64,000 nucleotides of DNA, taken from NCBI RefSeq assembly GCF_000336775.1, contig NZ_AOLJ01000019.1, forward strand, positions 40,565 through 104,564, read 5' to 3'. A program made the position numbers and the translations under genes. Positions 38,865 through 46,829 of this stretch are shown here, one piece after another (the first letter of the stretch is position 1; every line of letters starts with the position of its first letter). Below the pieces are notes generated by a model. It had not been told where the DNA came from. It made no database searches and saw only the letters and a list, made by a program, of their open reading frames with translations. The DNA is from Haloferax gibbonsii ATCC 33959 (lineage in GTDB: Archaea > Halobacteriota > Halobacteria > Halobacteriales > Haloferacaceae).

Positions 38865-39129
38865 TTCCGACCACCAGTGGGCAATCATCCACTATTCCTG
38901 TGCGTTTGTTTGCGAACTTGGTCATGTTTCGTGATAACACGACTCGACAGAGGTTGATAAGAGTATTCGTTGAGAATCTTTAGAAATAGGCCTTCTAAGG
39001 CGTATTCGTCCATTCTATAACCGAATATTCCGAATATAAGGTCATAATCTGCGCAGATAATCGGTTGATTATTGGATAATCTAAACAGACCATAATGGAC
39101 GATAATGTGGTATGGGACTCGAACGCGGT
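38865..39129. promoter_or_regulatory. AT-rich control region upstream of nirA with palindromes
   Basis: 265 bp of unusually AT-rich DNA between mobA and nirA. It contains a perfect 6-3-6 repeat GATTAT-TGG-ATAATC (39067-39081), a 12-bp palindrome ATCTGCGCAGAT (39047-39058), an 8-bp palindrome GAATATTC (39023-39030) and leftward TATA-like boxes (e.g. GGTTATAGAATG on the minus strand). It is likely the nirA promoter with regulator sites responding to nitrogen source. Confidence 0.55.
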
Positions 39130-39762
39130 TCACCGACGAACGGTGAGCGCGCGCAAGTCGTCGAAGGAGTTCACGTTGTGAAACGCGTGCGTTCCGGCGT
39201 GAGCCTCCACTTCGCGGTCGTCGAGGACGGTGACGTCGAGCGCGGACATCACGGCCTGTAGGCGGTCGTCACCGGCTCGGATGGTGTCGGTGCAGGCGAC
39301 CTCGCCGGCGCGGCAGTGGATGACCGCGGGGAGCGGCTGGGTCGTCTCCGAGACCCGCGGGACGACGCCCGCGCCGCCCTGCAGGCGGCCGAAGAGATGC
39401 GAGATGAACCCGCTCGGGACGAGCGGCATGTCGCACGGGAGGACCGCCGCGTACTCGGCGCTCGTCGCCCGCAGCGCGGTTCGCAGGCCGAAGACCGGCC
39501 CCCGGTCGGGATGGGCGTCCTCCGCGAACCGGACGTCGAAGTCCAAGAGCGCGCCGGCGAGCGCGTCCCGCTGTTCGGCGCGGCAGTTGACGACGAGTTC
39601 GTCGACGACGGGGTCGAGCGAGGCGGCGACACGGTGAATCATGGGCTGGCCGCCGACGGTGGCCGTCGCCTTGTCGATGCCGCCGAATCGAGTCGACCGA
39701 CCGCCGGCGAGAATGATGCCCGCACGGCCGGTGTCGAGGTGTGGGTGCGACTCGTCGGCCAT
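39130..39762 (-). CDS. mobA: Molybdenum cofactor guanylyltransferase-like protein (MobA / NasC)
   Basis: A 210-residue nucleotidyltransferase. The signature GIILAGGRSTRFGGIDKATA is the GTP/cofactor site; the metal aspartate is in VLPCDMPLVPSG. MobA attaches GMP to molybdopterin, giving the bis-MGD cofactor that NasA needs. The gene lies between nasA and nirA, as NasC does in Haloferax mediterranei. It begins 2 nt after the stop of an 18-codon ORF, a very tight operon join. Confidence 0.9.
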   Translation of the reverse strand: MADESHPHLDTGRAGIILAGGRSTRFGGIDKATATVGGQPMIHRVAASLDPVVDELVVNCRAEQRDALAGALLDFDVRFAEDAHPDRGPVFGLRTALRATSAEYAAVLPCDMPLVPSGFISHLFGRLQGGAGVVPRVSETTQPLPAVIHCRAGEVACTDTIRAGDDRLQAVMSALDVTVLDDREVEAHAGTHAFHNVNSFDDLRALTVRR

Positions 39763-39764
39763 TC

Positions 39765-39821
39765 TCAGGCGGCGGCGCGTTCGAGTTCGCGGGGCCGTCC
39801 GCCGGCGGCGACGAGCGCCAT
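39765..39821 (-). CDS. 18-codon ORF between nasA and mobA; possible remnant of a deleted gene
   Basis: The ATG overlaps the nasA stop codon (TGATG) and the frame ends TGA 2 nt before the mobA ATG. It reads MALVAAGGRPRELERAAA. In Haloferax mediterranei this position holds nasB, a nitrate transporter. The perfect fit in the operon joins suggests either an in-frame deletion scar of such a gene or a genuine tiny peptide. No homology is claimed. Confidence 0.4.
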   Translation of the reverse strand: MALVAAGGRPRELERAAA

Positions 39822-41935
39822 CAGTCGCTCACCTCGGCCGCGAGGAGGTCGGTGGACGCGGTCGTCTCGGGGTGTTCGAGGCGGACGGCGCACTGCTTGA
39901 AGTTCGGTTCGTTCGACTGCGGGTCGACCGCAGGGCTGGTGAGTCGGTTAGTCATCGGGTGGTGGATAGAGAGCCAGACGAGTCCCGGCGGGACGGCGTC
40001 GTCGGGGTCGAGCGTCGCCGGGACCGACGCCCGACGGGAGACGACGGTGGTTCGGCGGTCGCCCTCGGGGTCGGCGACCGCGTCGCGGTGCGCGTCGATT
40101 GTGTCGGGGTGCGCGCGGGCGACCGGCTCGTCCGGCGTGTCGCTGCGCGTGCGGACCCCGGTGTTGTACCCGTCCGCCTCGCGGCCGGTCGTGAGCGTCA
40201 GCGGGTACGACTCGTCCGCGGGTTCGGGGAGCGACGACCCCGAGAGCGCGCTGAACTGCGCCTTCCCGGACGGCGTCGGGAACGACCACGTCGGGTCGTC
40301 GGACTCCCCGTCGGCGTCGTCGTAGTAGCGGTAACCGCCCTCGCTCGTCGGGTCCGGCGCGGGCCAGCGGACGGCGCGCTCGCCGTCGAGTCGCGTGTAC
40401 GAGAGCCCCGAGCAGTCGGCGTCGGTGCCCGCGGTGAGTGCGGCGAACTCGTCGAACACGTCGCTCGGCGAGACCGACGGTCTCGGGAGCAGTCCGGGCG
40501 AGACGCGGGCGGCAACGTCGGCGATGATGTCGAGGTCCTGCCTGACGCCCGGCGGCGTCTCGGTGGCCGGGCGGACCCGCGAGACCGTCCGCTCCATGTT
40601 CATCGTGGTCCCCTCGGACTCGCCCCACGTCGCCGCGGGGAGCACCACGTCGGCGAGTTCGACGGTCTCGGACCGGAAGGCGTCCTGCACGACGAGGAAG
40701 GAGTCTTCGAGGACCTCGCGGGCGGCCGTCGCGTCCGGGAACCCGGCGAGCGGGTTGGTGGCGACGGTCCAGACGACCGACGGCGACGACTCGAACATCC
40801 CGACCGGGCCGGGACCGTTGTCGTCGGGGAGGCGGGAGACGGGCACGCCCCACGCCTCCGCGACGGTCCGGCGGTGGTCCGGGTGTTCGAACGGTCGGTG
40901 GCCGGGCCACGTCCCCTTCGAGGAGACGACGCGAGTGCCCATCGAGTTCGCCTGTCCGGTGAGAGAGAAGGGGCCGGAGCCGGGGCCGAGGTTCCCGGAG
41001 GCGAGACAGAGGTTCACGAGCGCGCCGGCGGTCGCGGTGCCGCGGACGCTCTGGTTGACGCCCATGCCCCAGTAGACGAGCGTGGGGGCGTCGAGGAGCG
41101 ACGCCAGTTTCTCGACTTCGTCGAGCGAGACGCCGGCCTCGGACGCCGCCTCTTCGACCGGGGGGAGTTCGTCGACGACGCGGTCGAAGCCCTCCGTGTA
41201 CCCCTCGACGAACGCGTCGTCCACGCGGTCGGTCTCGACGAGGTGACCGAGGACCGCCTGCGCCAGCGCGAGGTCGCCGCCGGGGTCGATGGCGACGTGG
41301 TCGTCGGCGACCGCCGCGGTCTTCGTCTCGACGGGGTCGACGACGACGAGGTCGCCGTCGTCGGCCGACTGCCGAATCCACCGGAACATCACCGGGTGGG
41401 CGACTGCCGGGTTCGCCCCCCAGACGAGGTGCGTCTCGGCCTCGGGGATGTCGTCGTAGGTCGGCGGCGGCGCGTCGCTCCCGAAGGCGCGGTAGTAGGC
41501 CTTGACCGCGCTCGCCATGCAGAGCGTCGTGTTCGCGTCGTAGTTTCGGGTACCGATACCGCCGCGGGCGAGCTTCCCGAGGGCGTAGGCGGCCTCGTTC
41601 GTCTGTTGGCCGCTGCCGAGGACGGCGACCTCGTCGGGGTCGTCGGCCATCGCGTCGGTGATGGCGTCGCCGACGCGCGCGAGCGCGTCAGACCACGAGG
41701 TCTGCCGGAGCTCCCCGTCCTCCCTGACGAGCGGTCGCGTGAGCCACGACCCGTCTGGGTCGGCCGATTCGCGGATACCGCGACCGCAGGCCAGCCCGTT
41801 GTTCACGGGGTGTGAAGGGTCCCCCCGAACCGCTTCCAGCCCGTACGAGGTGTCGGAGCCGAGGTGGACGTGTCCACAGCCCACGGCACAGCGCATGCAG
41901 GTCGTCGGGACTTGTTTCGCCACGCGATTCACCAC
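39821..41935 (-). CDS. nasA: Assimilatory nitrate reductase, molybdopterin oxidoreductase family
   Basis: A 704-residue Mo-bisMGD enzyme reducing nitrate to nitrite. The N-terminus has the [4Fe-4S] motif CMRCAVGC ... C (Cys13, Cys16, Cys20 and Cys50). Further segments GSGQQTNEAAYALGKLARGG, THLVWGANPA, LVYWGMGVNQSVRGT and WSFPTPSGKAQF follow the NasA/formate dehydrogenase pattern. A GTG start is used, right after a TAG. It heads the leftward operon with mobA. The lack of a linked transporter gene is unusual. Confidence 0.88.
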   Translation of the reverse strand: MVNRVAKQVPTTCMRCAVGCGHVHLGSDTSYGLEAVRGDPSHPVNNGLACGRGIRESADPDGSWLTRPLVREDGELRQTSWSDALARVGDAITDAMADDPDEVAVLGSGQQTNEAAYALGKLARGGIGTRNYDANTTLCMASAVKAYYRAFGSDAPPPTYDDIPEAETHLVWGANPAVAHPVMFRWIRQSADDGDLVVVDPVETKTAAVADDHVAIDPGGDLALAQAVLGHLVETDRVDDAFVEGYTEGFDRVVDELPPVEEAASEAGVSLDEVEKLASLLDAPTLVYWGMGVNQSVRGTATAGALVNLCLASGNLGPGSGPFSLTGQANSMGTRVVSSKGTWPGHRPFEHPDHRRTVAEAWGVPVSRLPDDNGPGPVGMFESSPSVVWTVATNPLAGFPDATAAREVLEDSFLVVQDAFRSETVELADVVLPAATWGESEGTTMNMERTVSRVRPATETPPGVRQDLDIIADVAARVSPGLLPRPSVSPSDVFDEFAALTAGTDADCSGLSYTRLDGERAVRWPAPDPTSEGGYRYYDDADGESDDPTWSFPTPSGKAQFSALSGSSLPEPADESYPLTLTTGREADGYNTGVRTRSDTPDEPVARAHPDTIDAHRDAVADPEGDRRTTVVSRRASVPATLDPDDAVPPGLVWLSIHHPMTNRLTSPAVDPQSNEPNFKQCAVRLEHPETTASTDLLAAEVSD

Positions 41936-41938
41936 CGG

Positions 41939-41974
41939 CTATTCGTCGAGAATGTACCGCATTTGGGCGGGCAT
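41939..41974 (-). other. 11-codon ORF in frame with nasA, separated by TAG
   Basis: ATG at 41974 starts MPAQMRYILDE and a TAG. The next codons are CCG and GTG, the nasA start, in the same frame. It is either a leader peptide coupled to nasA or the former nasA N-terminus cut by a nonsense change (e.g. CAG to TAG). It lies after AT-rich promoter DNA. Confidence 0.4.
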
Positions 41975-42283
41975 CTCGGTCCATTCGTGAATATCATTTC
42001 ACTATCTTGGCTCACAGTGGCGGAAGATAACCATAAAACCCTAATCGTTTAAGAAAGGATATTTTCCCCGAGTATTCTGAAGAAAGAGACAATATACAAG
42101 CATATGAAAGGAATATAATCGCGTAATCAATCCATTTTCGAATATGTTTTTGAATTGTTTTTCTGAAATTAACGTTGTGCGGCGGAGTCGCGCCGAGTTC
42201 CTTGTCATCGGGGAAGTTCGGCCGCGCGCACCAGCGGCGGCGCTCCGACGCTCTTATGCGTCTCCCCGGGCAATTTCTGGGGG
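41975..42283. promoter_or_regulatory. AT-rich divergent promoter region between nasA and AAA ATPase genes
   Basis: About 310 bp, strikingly AT-rich between 41990 and 42175. It contains GTGAA-TATCAT-TTCAC (inverted repeat) near 41988, a leftward TATA-like ttttatgg on the minus strand near 42034, and a rightward ctcttatg about 28 nt before the ATPase ATG at 42284. No gene is visible in it. Confidence 0.55.
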
Positions 42284-43705
42284 ATGAGTGAACGGGCGCT
42301 CGAGGTTGTCGAGTTTCTGCTGACGGCCCACCTCTACACCGACGACCGAACGCTTGACGAAAACGACCTTCCCCCGCGGTATCGACGCGTCTTCTGGGCG
42401 GACGCCGAGGACGACGGCGACGAGGACGAGTCGTCGATGGGCGGCATCGAGCGACCGCTCGTCGTGACCGAGTCCGTCGCGCGGAAGGCGACCGGCGTGG
42501 AACACCCCTGGGACGCGATTTCCGACCTCATGTTCACCCAGCGCGAGGACTTCTCCGGCCGCCTCTCTCTGACGCAGCCCGAGATGGCGCTGGAGTGGTT
42601 CGTCAAACGAGCCGACTACGACCGGCTCGTGACGAATCCGACGGTCGCGAAGTCGGTCGAGGACCGGGACGACGTGGACGTGACCCACGCGGACGCCAGA
42701 GAACAGACCCGGCCGATTCACGCCGACCGCGTGTGGATAGACAGCCTGCTGGACGAGTACTTCGACGACGAGGACGACGCCGAGATGCTCGACCTCGTGC
42801 AGGTCCGCGCGCCCGAGGAAATCGAGATGACCCTCGACGACCTCGTGCTCACGACGGACCAGGAAGGCGAGATTCACAAGCTGATGAAGGCCATCGAGCA
42901 CCGCGAGTACCTCGCGGACATCGGCCTCCGCGAAATCGGGAAAATCCTCTTCGTCGGCCCGCCGGGGACCGGCAAGACCACCGTCTCGCGGGCGCTCGCC
43001 CACGAGCTCGGCCTCCCGTTCGTCGAGGTGAAGCTCTCGATGATTACGAGCCAGTACCTCGGCGAGACGGCCAAGAACGTCGAAAAGACCTTCGAGGTCG
43101 CAAAGCGGCTGTCGCCGTGTATCCTCTTTATCGACGAGTTCGACTCGGTGGCGAAGACCCGCCGGTCGGACGAGCACGCGGCGCTCAAGCGCGCGGTCAA
43201 CACGCTGCTCAAGAGCATCGACGACATCTCGCTGATTCGCGACGAGGTCATCCTCATCGGCGCGACCAACCACCCCGACCAGCTCGACTCGGCGGCGTGG
43301 CGGCGCTTCGACGAAATCGTCAACTTCCCCAAGCCGGACCGCGGGATGCGCGCCGACATCCTCCGGGTCATCACGAACCGAATGGACATCGACGAGTTCG
43401 ACCCCTCGGCCATCGCCGACGTGACGGAGGGCCTCACCGGCTCCGACCTCCGACTCGTCCTCCGCGAGGCCGTCCTCGAAGCGCTCACCGAAGAGCGGAT
43501 GGAACTCACGCAGGACGACCTGCTCGAGGCCGTCGCCGACTTCGAAGAGCGCGACAACCTGAAGAACCTCGACATGATGTCCGACTCGTCGGAACTCGTC
43601 GCGGGCTCCAACGACGGTCACGACCACGACCACGACCACGACCACGACGGTCACGCGGACGAACACGAAGGCGAGACGCAGAAAGACGCCGGCGCGGCGC
43701 AGTAA
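42284..43705 (+). CDS. AAA+ ATPase with acidic His/Asp tail
   Basis: A 473-residue protein. The N-terminal ~210 residues are an unrecognised region (EFLLTAHLYTDDRTLDEN). The ATPase has Walker A GPPGTGKTTVSR, Walker B ILFIDEFDSVA and GATNHPDQLDSAAWRRFDEI with a sensor/arginine finger region, of the FtsH/p97-like classical AAA type. The last ~35 residues are His/Asp alternations (HDHDHDHDHDGHADEHEGE), a likely metal-binding tail. Substrate unknown. The leaderless start follows ctcttatg. Confidence 0.88.
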   Translation: MSERALEVVEFLLTAHLYTDDRTLDENDLPPRYRRVFWADAEDDGDEDESSMGGIERPLVVTESVARKATGVEHPWDAISDLMFTQREDFSGRLSLTQPEMALEWFVKRADYDRLVTNPTVAKSVEDRDDVDVTHADAREQTRPIHADRVWIDSLLDEYFDDEDDAEMLDLVQVRAPEEIEMTLDDLVLTTDQEGEIHKLMKAIEHREYLADIGLREIGKILFVGPPGTGKTTVSRALAHELGLPFVEVKLSMITSQYLGETAKNVEKTFEVAKRLSPCILFIDEFDSVAKTRRSDEHAALKRAVNTLLKSIDDISLIRDEVILIGATNHPDQLDSAAWRRFDEIVNFPKPDRGMRADILRVITNRMDIDEFDPSAIADVTEGLTGSDLRLVLREAVLEALTEERMELTQDDLLEAVADFEERDNLKNLDMMSDSSELVAGSNDGHDHDHDHDHDGHADEHEGETQKDAGAAQ

Positions 43706-43755
43706 CTCCGCTTTTCTGACAAAACATTTACTAGTGGGCCGCAAACGGCGAGCCG

Positions 43756-44367
43756 ATGCCCTCCAGCAGACGCCGATTCGTTCGGACGATTGCGGCGGGC
43801 GGGGTTCTGACGGCGCTCTCCGGGTGTACATCGGACCTCGAACCGTCCACCGCGACGCCCCTTCCCGAACCTGAGCCGAATCCTGCGCCCGCCTCTGGGG
43901 ACCCGATTACAATCTCGCGCGACTACCGAGCGTCCTCGAAGTACGACTACTATCCGGACGCCGCGGAGATTCGACGACGCACCGGCTATCGCAAGCACGT
44001 GAACGAGTCGGGAACGACGAGAGAGCCGATATACGAGCGAGAACCGGCGTCGTCGTGGGTGACGCGAGTCGGCGGGACCGTCGCGGGAACCGAGGCGATG
44101 GCGACGGCGCGGGAGCGACTCGGCGTCGAGTCGGGAGAGAACATCAGCCCGGGAATTGGGTACAACGACGGAGGCGAGAGGCGGGTGATGCTCGGCTACG
44201 AGGTGTGGCCGAATCGGAGCGGTGAAACGCGAACGCCGGCCGTCGAATTCGAGGCGCTCGTCTCGGCGGTTCCGCGCACGGTTACCGCGAACTTCCGGTT
44301 CGAAGCGGCGACGCTCTCGGGGACGTTCCACCCCCTGGTCGAATTCCGGCAGAGATACCGGTCCTGA
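43756..44367 (+). CDS. Tat-exported lipoprotein, unknown
   Basis: A 203-residue protein whose N-terminus has SSRRRFVRTIAAGGVLTAL followed by lipobox SGC: a twin-arginine lipoprotein signal. A Pro/Glu linker (STATPLPEPEPNPAPASGD) follows, then an acidic/basic mixed domain with YRKHVNESGTTREPIYEREP. No family recognised. A TATA-like catttact is about 25-30 nt before the ATG. It follows the AAA ATPase gene by 50 nt. Confidence 0.78.
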   Translation: MPSSRRRFVRTIAAGGVLTALSGCTSDLEPSTATPLPEPEPNPAPASGDPITISRDYRASSKYDYYPDAAEIRRRTGYRKHVNESGTTREPIYEREPASSWVTRVGGTVAGTEAMATARERLGVESGENISPGIGYNDGGERRVMLGYEVWPNRSGETRTPAVEFEALVSAVPRTVTANFRFEAATLSGTFHPLVEFRQRYRS

Positions 44368-44417
44368 CTCGCCGCGGTCGGCCACGTTTATACCTCGCCG
44401 CCCCCGTGGTTGAGTCG

Positions 44418-45242
44418 ATGCGCGTGACCCTCCTCGGGACCGGCGACACGACCGGCACGCCCACCGTCGGCTGCGACTGCGAGACCTGCCTCGCGGCCCG
44501 CGAGCGGGGCATCGAGCGGACGCGCTTTTCTGTCCACGTGCAGAACGAGCGGACCGGCGAGTCGCTCCTCGTCGACTTCAGCCCCGACTTCCGCCACCAG
44601 TTTCTCACGCAGGACGTGCCGCTGCCGGACGAGGCCTTAGTCACCCACATCCACTTCGACCACCTCGACGGCCTCGGGAACGTCTACCGCCTCCTCGACG
44701 ACCTCGCGGTCCACGCCGCCGACGAGGTCGACCCGGTCACGGGCGAGAGCGTCGCCGACGCGATTCGCTCGAAGTTCTCCTACCTCGACCGCATCTCGGT
44801 CGAAGACCAGACGCCGTTCGAGTCGTTCCGCGCCTGCGGCCTCGACGTGACGTTCGTGCCGGTCGTTCACCCGCCGCTGGTCTGCTACGGCGTCGCCATC
44901 GAGGACCCCGTGACGGGCGCGAAGCTCTCGCTTTCGGGCGATACCACCTACGCCATCCCCGAGGAGTCCCGCGACGTGCTCCGGAACCCCGACCTGCTTC
45001 TCGCCGAGGCCATCGTCCCCGCGTCCGTCTGCGAGTACCACCCCATCGGCGGCGACGACTACGACGAAAACGGGGTCGCGCGGACCTTCGGCACGAAGCA
45101 CATGACCCGCGAGGGTGCCATCGCGCTCGGCGAGGAACTCGACGCCGACGAGACTCGCCTCGTCCACGTGGCGCACTACTACCCCGCCGACGAGGCGTTC
45201 GAAGAGCCGCTGGCGGTCGACGGCGAGGTGTACGAACTGTGA
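44418..45242 (+). CDS. PhnP-like MBL-fold hydrolase
   Basis: A 274-residue MBL-fold protein. The N-terminus GTGDTTGTPTVGCDCETC carries the cysteine cluster seen in PhnP (phosphoribosyl cyclic phosphodiesterase). The metal motif is THIHFDHLDG, followed by LSGDTTYAIPEE and the late HYYPADE. Activity on a cyclic phosphate ester is inferred. Two mini membrane proteins follow with GTGA joins. The ATG 44418 is preferred to GTG 44406. Confidence 0.85.
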   Translation: MRVTLLGTGDTTGTPTVGCDCETCLAARERGIERTRFSVHVQNERTGESLLVDFSPDFRHQFLTQDVPLPDEALVTHIHFDHLDGLGNVYRLLDDLAVHAADEVDPVTGESVADAIRSKFSYLDRISVEDQTPFESFRACGLDVTFVPVVHPPLVCYGVAIEDPVTGAKLSLSGDTTYAIPEESRDVLRNPDLLLAEAIVPASVCEYHPIGGDDYDENGVARTFGTKHMTREGAIALGEELDADETRLVHVAHYYPADEAFEEPLAVDGEVYEL

Positions 45243-45451
45243 AGCTGCGAACTATTGCCGGAGACAGGGCGTTCAGGTATCTCGTAATAGCCGGCTTTGT
45301 CGCGGCCGCAACGAACTTCATCCTGACGTACGTCGACACGGGCCGCCTCGACTTCTTCGGGGCGGCCGTGCAGTTCGCCCTCGTCATCGTCATCGGCGTC
45401 GCGCTCGTGACCTACTGGAACTACATGGAGCGACGGGCCGACTCGGAGTGA
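45239..45451 (+). CDS. Small membrane protein, 70 aa
   Basis: GTG start overlapping the MBL gene stop (GTGA). Two hydrophobic helices (FRYLVIAGFVAAATNFILTY; FFGAAVQFALVIVIGVALVT) and a charged end (MERRADSE). The codon use is typical of the genome. Probably co-translated with the PhnP-like gene and the next mini protein. No family recognised. Confidence 0.68.
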   Translation: MKLRTIAGDRAFRYLVIAGFVAAATNFILTYVDTGRLDFFGAAVQFALVIVIGVALVTYWNYMERRADSE

Positions 45452-45513
45452 GAGTCGGGGAGCGAACGCGCCGGTCCGATGCGACTTTGCGGCCGGAGCG
45501 CGTCGGGACGGCC

Positions 45514-45696
45514 GTGTCCGATATCGTCGACGCGCTTCGATACAGCACGCCGCTGGCCCTCGTCGCCGGCGTCGTCTGGTACCTCGTTGCCTCGTGGTCC
45601 GGCGAGCCGAACTGGGTCGAAGGCGCGGTGTTCGTCGTCGGTTTCGGCGTCGTCGCCACGCTCGGCTGGCACTACTCCGACGAGCGGAACGAGTAG
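45514..45696 (+). CDS. Small membrane protein, 60 aa
   Basis: From GTG 45514: SDIVDALRYSTPLALVAGVV, then helix VFVVGFGVVATLGWHYSDER. A longer GTG start at 45448 overlaps the previous stop, but its extra codons (AGA, CGA, TTG, ACT) look non-coding, so the shorter start is chosen. It is similar in size and design to its upstream neighbour, though not obviously homologous. Confidence 0.6.
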   Translation: MSDIVDALRYSTPLALVAGVVWYLVASWSGEPNWVEGAVFVVGFGVVATLGWHYSDERNE

Positions 45697-45720
45697 CGAC
45701 CCGGCGAGAGACCGGCCGAG

Positions 45721-46692
45721 TCAGAAGTACCGGTCGAGTCCCGACTGTCTGCGAACCGCCCCGGCCGGGTCGGCGACCCAGCCCGTCCGCGACTCGCGGA
45801 GGCCGTCGCGGTCAAGTTCGGGCGGGTCGGCCGCCTCGAACGCCGAGCAGTCGGCACCGCACTCGGAACCGGGGTCGACCACGCGGTCGAAGTGGGCGCA
45901 GGTCGGGCGGCCGTCGGCGTCGGCGCGGGCGTGGGCGCAGGCGGGGAGGTCGTAGGCGCGCCACCCTTTTCCGTAGGCGCGCTCGGCGAGTCGGAGGCGG
46001 GCGGTTCGCTTTTCGGCGGGCGAGACGAGCGCCACGTCGGTGTGTAGCGAGTGGTACTCGGTGGGTTCGACGCCGGTCGAACCGGGCGAGAGCGGCTGAG
46101 GCTCGCGGACGACCTCGCGGTCGCCGGTGTCGGGGTCGAAGCGCCAGACGCCGACTTCCCCGGGGATGCGGTTGAGGTGCGCGCCGGTGACGTAGCTCTC
46201 AGTCGAGAGAATCACTTCGTCGAAGACCGCGAGACTCACGTCGAGGCGGAGCTGTCGGAGCAGGTCGCCGGGACTGCCGAGGTCGGGTTTGTTCTCGATG
46301 CCGACGAGCCGGGAGAACCAGTCGTGGGGATAGCGGGCGGCGCGGCGGACGTACTCTCGGCTCCGTCGGCGCTCGGACTCGAAGAAGCCGACCTCGACGG
46401 CGCGGTCGGTGGCCCGCCGGGCGCGGGCGGGGTGGCAGTCGAAGCCGTCGCGCCAGAAGACGGCGCTTCCGGCCCCCACGTCGCTCTCGATGGCCGTTGC
46501 GGGAATCTCGCTGTCGGTGATGCGGGCGCGTTCGTCGAATTCCGGACCCGGAACGACGGCGCACACGTCGATGATGCGGCTCCCCGGCGAGGCGACCGAC
46601 GCGCCGAGTTGGCGCGCGGGCAGCCAGTCTGTCGTCTGTTCGAGCCGGGCGCAGAGCGCCAGTTCGAAGGCGAACTCCGAGGGCGACGACAC
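45721..46692 (-). CDS. DUF5787 family protein
   Basis: A 323-residue protein; GTG 46692 gives SSPSEFAFELALCARLEQ, matching the family start, while an upstream TTG adds an unlikely Arg/Pro stretch. It has RDGFDCHPARARRATDRAVE, RLVGIENKPDLGSPGDLLRQ and AYGKGWRAYDLPACAHARA, with a Cys set (CAHARAD, CAHFDR, CGADC) that may bind zinc. ENKPDL and surroundings resemble a nuclease-like core; this is suggestive only. The function is unknown to me. Confidence 0.82.
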   Translation of the reverse strand: MSSPSEFAFELALCARLEQTTDWLPARQLGASVASPGSRIIDVCAVVPGPEFDERARITDSEIPATAIESDVGAGSAVFWRDGFDCHPARARRATDRAVEVGFFESERRRSREYVRRAARYPHDWFSRLVGIENKPDLGSPGDLLRQLRLDVSLAVFDEVILSTESYVTGAHLNRIPGEVGVWRFDPDTGDREVVREPQPLSPGSTGVEPTEYHSLHTDVALVSPAEKRTARLRLAERAYGKGWRAYDLPACAHARADADGRPTCAHFDRVVDPGSECGADCSAFEAADPPELDRDGLRESRTGWVADPAGAVRRQSGLDRYF

Positions 46693-46829
46693 CGGAGCGG
46701 GCACGCGAGACGGTCGGAGGCGGAGCGACAAAAAGCTCGCTCTCAGAGCGGTCGACCGTCGTGTCGGTGTTCTCGCATTTGATTCTCGGGGAGATACCTA
46801 TTTGAAACAGAGCGGGGCAGTACTGACCG

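Noticed and set aside
38885..39133. 82-residue leftward frame in the AT-rich nirA upstream region (MNRVRVPYHIIVHYG...)
   Set aside because: Composition (Ile, Tyr, Asn, Lys) and codon use are unlike this genome; better explained as regulatory AT-rich DNA.
43620..43670. Alternating cacgac repeats as a DNA repeat element
   Set aside because: They encode the His/Asp tail of the AAA ATPase in frame.
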